Made by a program: the position numbers and the translations under genes
The notes under the pieces: model-generated
What the model was told of the DNA's origin: nothing
The model's database searches: none
What the model saw: only the letters and a program-made list of their open reading frames with translations
Shown here: positions 32,995 through 41,800 of the stretch, one piece after another
Numbering within the stretch: the first letter of the stretch is position 1
Layout of the letters: every line of letters begins with the position of its first letter
Assembly (NCBI RefSeq): GCF_024679245.1
Contig: NC_090184.1
Span: forward strand, 16,790,144 to 16,854,143
DNA from: Pseudorasbora parva
Taxonomy: Eukaryota; Chordata; Actinopteri; Cypriniformes; Gobionidae
Length of the DNA: 64,000 nucleotides
Reading direction: 5' to 3'

Positions 32995-34433
32995 AGCTTT
33001 CTATTGGGTTTTGACATGCTTCAAAGCCTGCGACGATGGGCTGGACCATAAGCATGTAAATATGTAGCCGGTTAAATATTGTCAAATTGCAAATATTAGT
33101 TAACAGTTTATTTCTTATGTTAAATGTAACTGTTACAATATATTTTAAACCTTTAGCCTATATACGTCCAAGTTTTTTTTTTTTAAGTAGGCCTACTTAT
33201 TTTTATTCACTCATCATCTCAGATGCATTTTTTATGGCATGCCATGCAGCCGTCGACCGATTCGGCCCCGCAAAGCTGCGGACAGTGGAAATATGCACTC
33301 ATCCCAGAAGATGTTGTCCCGCAGGCCTTACCAGAGTCTCTATTGTGGATTATTCCCCATCCCGGTCCAGCTCCAGCTTCTCCCGCTCAGCGCAATGAAA
33401 GTGTAGAAAAGTGTTTTCTTCTGGTTTGGCTGATAATAAAAATTTGTTGTTTCTAATGTTAAACTTAAGTTATTTTATTGGTCTATAAATAGGCTATAGC
33501 CTAGTTGTAAAAAGCCAACGTATATATATATATATATAAACTTTATTTTAGCATCTAAGTCAGCAGTTTTCGTTTGTTTGTATTTTTTCTTATAATTCTG
33601 AGTGACAGATGTCACATTTGATTTAGCCTATTTTTCTGTGATATTTGTTTTAGTTACGGTTTTGACATAGGCTACATCCTAGGCTGTAAGAAAAATAAAT
33701 GATTGCACGGACAATTCCTATCCAGTGTCTCTCTTTCTGTAAGGGAAATTTAAAAGATAGATTCTGGAAACAAAATCTAAATTTAGCTGGATCAGTCGGG
33801 TCGGGAATAAAATAATTTATAGCGGGTGAGTTTTTTTTAATTTTGCGCGAGCGGAATGGTGCGGTGCGGAATAGCGGGAGCAGGACGAAAATACAGCGCC
33901 GCGCAGATTATATTTTGAAGGCTATTTAAAGAAAGTGTATGGGAAAAAAAGAAACAGCGAAAAGGGTGATAATGGACTGATTCCTCTTCTTGAGATAATG
34001 GTTGAGAAATAAATAGCATTTAAAAATTGGGGAAATTAAAGTTCATCTTGCTCAGGGCAGGGAACTGGGAACTGTGTGAATGCTCTAACGTTGAACGTTT
34101 TATTTACTTCTAGCGCTTGCGCTGTTGTGTTCAATAGTACCCAGGCTACACTTGAGTTACCGACTGCTACCGTCTTTAACTGGAATCTGATCGAGTGCCG
34201 CGGGAATGCGGACCAGTCAAATCCTGAAGTCACCAGTGTGCTATGAATTCTGGGATAGGGAAGGCTGCGAAGTTATGGGAAGGTCCCATCTGCTGTACCC
34301 TTCCTTTGCCTGAGAACTGAAGGGCGCATTTTGAAGTCGCTCATGAATTGCGGCAGCCTTCGTCGCACCGCTGTGACGCAATCGCACTTCAAATGTGGCC
34401 TTCAGAGGTGCAGCTCTCCCTTTGGGACACAGC
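32992..34433. other. Non-coding interval inside the AGCTGTGTCCC element
   Basis: No gene recognised. 33230-33400 has higher GC and an open plus frame with Pro-rich text, possibly a degraded exon of a transposase. Confidence 0.4.
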
Positions 34434-34434
34434 T

Positions 34435-34720
34435 ATAGTCTGATCCCTCCCCCTTGTTATCTGATTAGTGTTTCATTTCTCCCACCTGTTCCCTCTTAAT
34501 TTCTACCCTTTATAAGCTCCTTGTGTTTGTCAGTATTTGTGGAATCCGTTATGTCTACGTATCCTGTTTCCATGTGTTGGTGTGTTTTGAGTTTATGTTT
34601 TTGGAACTAGTTGTTTTGCCCCCTCGTGGGTTTTGTTTTGTGTTGTTTAATTTATGTTTAATAAATTCACATTTCTCTGCAATTGAGTTCTCACTTTAGT
34701 TTCTTTAGTGTTACGTGACA
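34435..34720 (+). repeat. Second part of the 5' LTR of element X
   Basis: Matches 36149-36427 and ends TTACGTGACA. It contains TATAAG at 34511-34516 and GTGGAATCC at 34539, but two bases of the 11-nt primer match kept in the 3' LTR are missing here. Confidence 0.88.
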
Positions 34721-34721
34721 A

Positions 34722-34732
34722 AAGGATTCCAC
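34722..34732 (+). promoter_or_regulatory. Candidate self-primer binding site of element X
   Basis: AAGGATTCCAC, one base after the LTR. It is complementary over 11 nt to GTGGAATCCTT at 36246-36256 in the 3' LTR, which lies 27 nt downstream of TATAAG (36219-36224). No TGG-type tRNA site is present. Confidence 0.75.
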
Positions 34733-34736
34733 CATT

Positions 34737-36074
34737 ATGAGAACTCAGCAGAGAACGGACTCGCCGCAACCACCAACCACTACTGTCTCCTGTCCCCAAT
34801 GGGACCGTATAGTCAAGGTGAGATCCCTGGCTGCTATGAGGCAACGGGGAACTGACTTAAGGGAGTTTGCGCAGGAGTTCAGGAGGGCGGCGGAAGGACT
34901 CGGTTACAACCACAATGCTTTGAAGGACCTTTTCAATTATGCCTTGGATGAACCATTCGAGTGGATCGTCATTAGAGCACTGGATGGTTTAACGTTTGAT
35001 GCAGCAGTGGATTATTTCACTGGCCAGAGGAAGAGGGTTCTTCCCCTGAGTCCGGTGGTCCCAGTTCCGGTGGACCCTGTTCCGGTGGTCTTGAAATGGA
35101 GGAGGAGAAGGAAGGCTCCCTCCGTGCCTGTTCCGATGGTTCCGGTGGATATTGTTCCTGTGCTGGTGGTCCCACTGCCGGCGGACCGTATGCTGGTGGT
35201 CCCAGTGCCGGCGGATTGTGTTCCGGTGGTCCCAATGCTGGCAGATCGTGTTTCGGTCGTCCCAGTGCCGGCGGATCGTATTCCGGTGGTCCCAATGCTG
35301 GCAGATCGTATTCCGGTGGTCCCAATGCTGGCAGATCGTATTCCGGTGGTCCCAGTGCCGGCGGATCGTGTTCCGGTGGTCCCAATGCTTGCAGATTGTA
35401 TTCCGGTGGTCCCAGTGCTGGCAGACTGTATTCCGGTGGTCCCAGTGCCGGTGGATCGTGTTCCGGTGGTCCCAGTGCCGGCAGATCGTATTCTGGTGGT
35501 CCCAATGCTGGCAGATCGTATTCCGGTGGTCCCAGTGACGGCGGATCATGTTCCGGTGGTCCCAATGCCGGCGGATCATTTTCCGGTGGTCCCAGTGCCG
35601 TTGGATCATGTTCTGGTGGTCCCTGAGACGGTGGATCGTGTTCCGGTGGTCCCTGTGCCGGTGGATCGTGTACCAGTGGTCCGTGTGCCGGTGGTCCCTG
35701 TGCCGGTGGATCGTGTTCCGGTGGTCCCAGTTCTGGTTGTCCCTATGCCGGTGGACTCTGTTCCAGTGGACGCCGCTGGGAAAGAGATGCCTCCCAGGCA
35801 TCCTGCTCTCCCTGCGCCGCTGAGGCGTCCTGCTCTGACCGCGCCTCCCTGGGCGCCTGAACTTTGTGGGCCACCATGGCCTCCTGAAAGTTTTGTTTTC
35901 CCCATTCCCTCCTTGTTGACCCTTCCCTTGTTTGTTCCTTCCTTCCCTGTTCCTCCCGTCCCGCCCTGGTCTGCCCCGCCCGTCCCGCCCTGGTCTGTCC
36001 CTCCCGTCCCTCCCTGGTCTGTCCCGCCCGTCCCTAGTGGAGCGTCTGGTAGCCGCTCCTTAAGGAGGGGGTAA
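34737..36074 (+). CDS. Gag-like protein of element X with decapeptide array
   Basis: 445 codons, intact. Residues of about 26-95 match the capsid-like segment of element Y (compare FAQEFRRAAEGLGYNHNALK with FAQKFWTMARGLEYQDAALK). A basic KWRRRRK stretch follows. Then about 20 copies of a hydrophobic 10-residue unit of the type VVPVPADRIP make up most of the protein, followed by a Pro-rich tail with PPVPPWS repeats. The Met is 17 bp after the LTR. No enzyme domain or zinc knuckle. A CA-like structural role is inferred. Confidence 0.78.
   Translation: MRTQQRTDSPQPPTTTVSCPQWDRIVKVRSLAAMRQRGTDLREFAQEFRRAAEGLGYNHNALKDLFNYALDEPFEWIVIRALDGLTFDAAVDYFTGQRKRVLPLSPVVPVPVDPVPVVLKWRRRRKAPSVPVPMVPVDIVPVLVVPLPADRMLVVPVPADCVPVVPMLADRVSVVPVPADRIPVVPMLADRIPVVPMLADRIPVVPVPADRVPVVPMLADCIPVVPVLADCIPVVPVPVDRVPVVPVPADRILVVPMLADRIPVVPVTADHVPVVPMPADHFPVVPVPLDHVLVVPETVDRVPVVPVPVDRVPVVRVPVVPVPVDRVPVVPVLVVPMPVDSVPVDAAGKEMPPRHPALPAPLRRPALTAPPWAPELCGPPWPPESFVFPIPSLLTLPLFVPSFPVPPVPPWSAPPVPPWSVPPVPPWSVPPVPSGASGSRSLRRG
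35130..35775 (+). repeat. 30-bp tandem array, about 20 units
   Basis: Unit of the type GTTCCGGTGGTCCCAGTGCC plus GGCGGATC. Unlike the arrays of element Y, the units vary at many sites. Confidence 0.9.
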
Positions 36075-36427
36075 TGTCACATGCCTGTCCTGTCTTGTGT
36101 GCACATGTGGGTTTTGTCAGTATGGCCTTTGTGCTTCTGTCATTGTATGATCCCTCCCCCTTGTTATCTGATTAGTGTTTCATTTCTCCCACCTGTTCCC
36201 TCTTAATTTCTACCCTTTATAAGCTCCTTGTGTTTGTCAGTATTTGTGGAATCCTTGTTATGTCTACGTATCCTGTTTCCCTGTGTTGGTGTGTTTTGAG
36301 TTTATGTTTTTGGAACTAGTTGTTTTGCCCCCTCGTGGGTTTTGTTTTGTTGTTTAATTTATGTTTAATAAATTCACATTTCTCTGCAATTGAGTTCTCA
36401 CTTTAGTTTCTTTAGTGTTACGTGACA
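36075..36427 (+). repeat. 3' LTR of element X
   Basis: 353 bp, TGTCACATGCC to TTACGTGACA. It has TATAAG at 36219-36224, the predicted RNA start at 36246 and AATAAA at 36367-36372. Confidence 0.92.
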
Positions 36428-37017
36428 GAGGATCAACATTGGACCAGCACTTGGTCGTCGGCGTGAGCTGAAGGAGGCGTGCCCAACCGATGCTGTCATG
36501 CTTGTTATGATGATTACCTACCACTCAAACATTGAATTGAAGTATCATATAGATTCTGTAAAACGGTAACCAATAGACTACTATAATGACGCTGGCTTGT
36601 GAACGTGAGCATCGCGATTATTTGGCGTTTGAAAAAAATAAAACCCATGAAATTATATTAATATGACATGCTAAAACATATGCCACTGACTATACCTGGG
36701 ATGAAGACATTTCACACGTGCCGCCAGAAGAACACCAGCATGTGAACTCCTCCTGCAGTGTTCAGGGGAACTGTTGTTAAATATTTTTACAACCCGCCCC
36801 GCACCCGCGACCATTAAATAGACATACGGGGTCCGCGGGTTATGAGACGACCCGCGCATTACTAGTTCAGGGCTATCAGGGCTGTCATGTCAACAAATGC
36901 ACGCGCGATGGCATCCCCTGTTGTAGGATGACAGATCTTACGACAGTAGTTGAGGACATTATTTTTTCCAAACTGTAGGGGGACCCCGAGAGCAAAAGTT
37001 GCCAAGTGCTGCTTTAA

Positions 37018-38207
37018 CTACTTAAACTAAAATTATAAAAGAGAATCTGTTAAGGGGATAGATTTTTCACTAAAAATTTATGTTACGACTGTGTAGTAGC
37101 TATAGGGGAGTGCAGGGCAAAAATGCTTTTTGACTCTCAGTTTGTGTAAATCCACAGTATTTATTTTTTCCCACATTAATTGCACACATATCTAGTATAA
37201 TTATGTGGTTTTGTTTCATTAATACAGTGTATACTTTTTTCTTGATTTACCCCAAAAGAATGGAAGTGAAACGTGACAACATGCCCCATAGGTGGGGTAC
37301 ATTGTAACATGAGAGGGGGCACATAACATCACCATATGACAGCTTAAAATGTTAACTGATATAATCAAACAAATATCCAAGACAAACTAAAATATTTTGT
37401 TAATAAAAAAAATTATTAACTTTTTACAAAAAATAAATGTTTTTTTTTTTTTACATTCAAAATAAACTAATTTTTGAGTTTGACAACAAACACACTGCAA
37501 AACACAGCAATCCAACATAGTTAAAAACATAATAATTAATCATTTCTGAACATTGATTCTCATTATTATACTTCATTATTTACCTTTTTCTCATGGTTTC
37601 TTTAAATAATTTATAAAAGTATGGAATATAATATCATAGTTCTAATGCCCCACCTGTGCAACTGGGATTTAAACTGTGGCTCGTGTCTTCTGCTGTTAGA
37701 TCAGCATTAAACAACGATTTCAACTGTTAAATAACAAATATATACGATTAAAATAATATCAGATTTGTTTCATTTTAAATAAACACAAAAAAAGATATGA
37801 AAAAAAAACTTAAGAAATTTACTTTTGCTATGGTTAAATATATGTTCAGTAATATTTTCCAAAGATTTGTTTAATTTTGCCACATTTTTTCTTTAAATAA
37901 TGTTGATATGGAAACTAGTAAATACACAAAGTTTCGTCATCCTGGCATGTGTGGAAAGTGTTAAACCATGCGTGTTACAACTAACCCTGTGTTAGGTTGT
38001 GCCCCGCGCACACCTAATTTCTAAACGTGTATGTTGCTATTTTTCATTACTAATGCTATAGATATAAAAAAAGAAAGAAAAGGTTAACATTGGCCTCAAC
38101 ATTGTACCGAGGAGTCACCAATTGTCTTATCTCCTTATTGTAACAAATGCTGTAGTCAAACATTTACTAGAACTTACATTAGAATCACCGTGAATATATA
38201 TATATAT
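37018..38207. other. Non-coding interval
   Basis: No gene. Segments near 37105 (GGGGAGTGCAGGGCA) and 37995 (GTGCCCCGCGCACACC) are weakly inverted, and 37280-37310 and 37610-37660 repeat a GCCCCA(T/C)-containing motif, so a decayed element of about 0.9 kb is possible. Confidence 0.35.
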
Positions 38208-38230
38208 GATGAGAGCTCGGGAGACTTGTC

Positions 38231-38304
<74 letters not shown>

Positions 38305-38327
38305 GACAAGTCTCCCGAGCTCTCATC
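38208..38327. repeat. Palindrome: inverted LTR tip, (AT)n, LTR tip
   Basis: 38208-38234 is the exact inverse of 38301-38327 (the first 26 bp of the element B LTR plus one base), separated by about 66 bp of AT repeat. The whole can fold as one long hairpin. Confidence 0.92.
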
Positions 38328-38689
38328 AGCGTCGCCCTGGCAATTGATGGAAAACACCTGAACACGATCAGCACGGGCCGGATCGTCACAGCTGCAGGCC
38401 ATCAGGCCCGGGCATAAAAGCCTTCACTCTGGGACACCAGTTTGAGCACGATCTCCATGCAGCACTACGCTAATCCTTGTCTCTCTCTCTCTCACCCAGA
38501 CTGCAGCCTGTGACGCTCCGGCCACCTCGCCGCACCTACGTCACCGCTAGCACCAGGGCACCAGGAAGAAGGACACCTACAGCGCACCTGCACCTAAATC
38601 ACCACGTTTGCCACTGTTCATACAAATAAATCCACCCTCTGGGGGCTTTGCACCAATTTCATTGTTGCGTGATCCTTCACCCTGCCACA
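38302..38689 (+). repeat. 5' LTR of element B
   Basis: 388 bp, TGTGACAAG to CCTGCCACA. It has a CATAAAAG TATA-like box near 38413 and AATAAA near 38626. Confidence 0.92.
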
Positions 38690-38690
38690 C

Positions 38691-38708
38691 TGGTGGAGAA
38701 TGCGGGCA
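38691..38708 (+). promoter_or_regulatory. Probable tRNA-Ala primer binding site
   Basis: TGGTGGAGAATGCGGGCA, one base after the LTR. It fits the 3' end of a tRNA-Ala with a GGGGAAT acceptor stem, from memory. The same 18 bases occur in the retrovirus-like element (51147-51164, inverted). Confidence 0.75.
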
Positions 38709-38812
38709 AGAGCGTGAAGGATCACCAACCACCCCCTGAACACTGACATTGTTTTTTTTCTCACCCAAGCAGTCAACCGGATCGGAGAAAAAGGCGGCGC
38801 TCCTCCTCCATC

Positions 38813-41800
38813 ATGGACGACCTTATCAAGTGCCTTACAGAAGTGAGTTTGCGACAGCAACAAATCACCGAACACCTGATGACCCGTCAGGAAAAGGTTG
38901 AAGAGGAAGTCGCTGCTCTCCGCCGCACCCCTGCCCAGCACGTTCCGCTGCCTGATCCGCGCGTCCGCGCAACCCAGCTGCTGCCGAAGTTAACCAGCCA
39001 TGATGACATCGAGTTGTTCCTTCAGCTATTCGAGACCACGGCGGTTCGGGAGAACTGGGACCGGAGCGAATGGGCGCGGTTGCTGGGACCCCTGCTGACC
39101 GGTGAGGCACAACAAGCCTACTTTTCACTGCCCACTGAGAGGGCTGACAACTATGATGCATTAAAGAGGGAAATCCTCGGACGCCTCGGGCTGTCGTCCA
39201 TTTCAGCAGCCCAATTGTTTCACGAATGGGAGTACAAGCCTCGTCGCCCAGCCCGCGCCCAGGCCGCTGAACTCTCCAGACTGTCCCGACACTGGCTGCT
39301 CAAGGGAACAACCACCGCGGGTCAGGTAGCGGAGCGCGTCACGATCGACCGTCTGCTCCGGGCTCTCCCGCCGCCCACTAGGAGGGCGGTGGGAATGATG
39401 AACCCAACCTCCATCAGCGAGCTCGTCGAAGCCATCGAGTTGGCGGAGGCGGCGATGCACCGCGACCCTGGGGAGCGAGCACCGTCTTTCCCCCGGAGGG
39501 TGGTCCAGGAGCGACGCGCGCCGGAAGGTACCCAACGCGCAGTACACAGGCCTGCGGCTCCCGGCCCAATCGACGAGCCGATGCCCACGGAGGAACCGGT
39601 CCCACCGGTACGTGCATGGTTGGCTGGCTGTGTCGTCCATCAAGAGCCGCCCCGCGGAGCCCCGCGATCGGAGGTGAAACTCAATGGGCGGCCAGTTCTG
39701 GCCCTTCTCGACTCGGGGAGCTCGGTCAGTCTCGTCCAGGCCGCCATCCTACCGCCCCAGAAGAATTCCAAAGCCCAGCTTCCTATCACCTGGGTACACG
39801 GCGACACTCGTCGTGTCCCGGCCCGCCGAGTGACGATCTCCGCTGGCCCGGGCACCTGGCCGCTGGAAGTGGGAATTGTGAAGGACCTTCCCGTGGCCGT
39901 ACTCCTGGGACGGGACTGGCCGGGCTTCGAGGAACTGCTTCGGACCTCCGCCCAGCCAGCCAGCCAGGCCGGGAGCCGCCCCCGAGAGCGGCACGGTCGG
40001 AGAAGGAGGACGGCCCAGGCCGCTCTGTTGGCATCGGACAGCGGGAGAGATGGTGAGTCCCCCTCCCAAACTCCTAACGTCTTCTTTGATGTGTTCCAAC
40101 AGGTCCAGGGAGGGGGCTCCTTCGCGAAGGCCCAGCTGGAAGATAACTGCCTCAAGAACTGCTGGACTCAGGTCCGGGCAGTCGATGGCCAGGACCATCA
40201 TCCAGCGCCCCATCCTCTCCCGCATTTCATCGTTCGGAACGGCCTGTTGTACTGTGTCGCCCAGCGGAGGGGGGAGGTCAAAGAGCTCCTCGTGGTGCCG
40301 AGGACCAAGACAGAGATGGTCATGGAACTCGCCCACGGCCATCCGATGGCCGGCCACCTGGGAGTCGCCAACACCATCCAGCGGATCCGGGACCGGTTCC
40401 ACTGGCCAGGCTTGGATGGGGAAGTGAAGCGTTTCTGTCAGGCCTGTCCGACCTGCCAACGGACCGCACCACGAGCTCCTCCCCCCAGCCCACTCATTCC
40501 GCTTCCCATCATCGGGGTACCTTTCGAGCTAATCGGAATGGACCTGGTGGGGCCGTTGCCTAAGTCTGCCCGGGGACACGAGCACATCCTGCTGATCGTC
40601 GACTACGCCACCCGGTATCCAGAGGCAGTTCCCCTGAGGAAGGCCACGGCCAAAAACATCGCCCAAGAGCTGTTCCTCCTCTGCACCCGAGTCGGCATCC
40701 CAGCGGAGATACTGACGGACCAAGGGACCCCCTTCATGTCCCGGCTGATGGCGGACCTCTGCCGGCTGCTGCAGGTAAAACAACTCCGCACCACGGTGTA
40801 CCACCCCCAGACAGACGGCCTCTTCGAGCGCTTTAATCAAACCTTGAAGCAGATGCTCCGGCGTGTGGCAGCGGAAGACAAGAGAGACTGGGACCTGATG
40901 CTCCCATACGTCCTGTTTGGCATCAGGGAAGTGCCTCAAGCGTCCACGGGATTCACCCCATTCGAGTTGCTCTTTGGCCGTCAGCCGAGGGGTCTTCTGG
41001 ACGTGGCCCGTGAGGCCTGGGAACAGCAGCAGCCGGCACCTCTCCGCTCCGCCATTGAACACGTGAGGGAGATGCGTGAGCGGATCGAGAAGGTCATGCC
41101 ATTAGTCCGGGAACACCTCACCAAGGCGCAGCAGTCCCAACAACAACGGTATGACCGGGCGGCCCAGCCACGAGAGTTTCAACCAGGGGATCGAGTCCTG
41201 GTGCTGGTCCCCACCTCCACGTGCAAGTTCCTCGCGACCTGGCAAGGTCCGTTCACCGTCGTGGAACGAGTGGGGCCCGTCAATTATCGGCTGCGCCAGC
41301 CGGGTCGCCGGCGAGAAGAGCAGCTATACCACGTTAACCTGCTGAAGAGGTGGGTGGGGACCCGAGAACAGCTCGCCGCATTGGCTTCCGTCGATCCCCT
41401 GGTTGTAGACGTCGGGGACCACCTGGCGGCCGCCCAGAAGACGGAGTTGAACCATCTGGTCCGTCAGTTCTCTGATGTGTTCTCCACCCGTCCCGGGCAG
41501 ACCAACGTCATCCAGCACGACATCCGAACGCCACCAGGGGTCATCGTGAGGCAGCGGCCCTATCGGGTCCCAGAGGCTCGGAGACAGGCCATCGAGGATG
41601 AAATTTGTGAGATGCTCAAGTTAGGGGTAATCGAACCATCCCGCAGCGCCTGGTCCAGCCCAATCGTCATGGTACCGAAGCCGGATGGCACCCTCCCGTT
41701 CTGTAACGACTTCCACCGGCTCAACGAGGTCTCGGAGTTCGATGGCTACCCGATGCCCCGTGTCGACGAGCTACTGGAACGTCTGGGGAGGGCCCGGTAC

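Larger units (their letters stand above)
26727..34434. mobile_element. DNA element with AGCTGTGTCCC ends, inserted in the 5' LTR of X
   Basis: Left AGCTGTGTCCCAAAG and right CTTTGGGACACAGCT are inverted. It splits the X LTR: sequence to the left matches 36075-36144 and to the right matches 36149-36427. It contains an (AT)n array into which element Y inserted. Coding-like text at about 33230-33400 is not recognisable. Confidence 0.7.
26657..36427 (+). mobile_element. Gag-only LTR retroelement X, carrying a 7.7-kb nested insertion
   Basis: 5' LTR in two parts (26657-26726 and about 34435-34720), Gag-like frame 34737-36074, purine tract AAGGAGGGGG (36064-36073) and 3' LTR 36075-36427. The 5-bp target duplication is GAGGA (26652-26656 and 36428-36432). 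No protease, RT or integrase is encoded. Non-autonomous; it probably uses the enzymes of a related full element. Confidence 0.9.
26291..37017. mobile_element. TTAA-flanked DNA element, outermost layer of a five-level nest
   Basis: Left TTAAAACAGAACTAGGTAAC; right reads, inverted, TTAAAGCAGCACTTGGCAAC. Original parts are 26291-26656 and 36433-37017, about 950 bp. TTAA at both ends fits piggyBac or Kolobok-type insertion. A coding-like stretch (see 26590-26656) is continued across the inserted LTR element. Confidence 0.55.

Noticed and set aside
33087..33456. Possible exon in two overlapping frames
   Set aside because: GC-rich and Pro-rich but no family recognised and no splice support.
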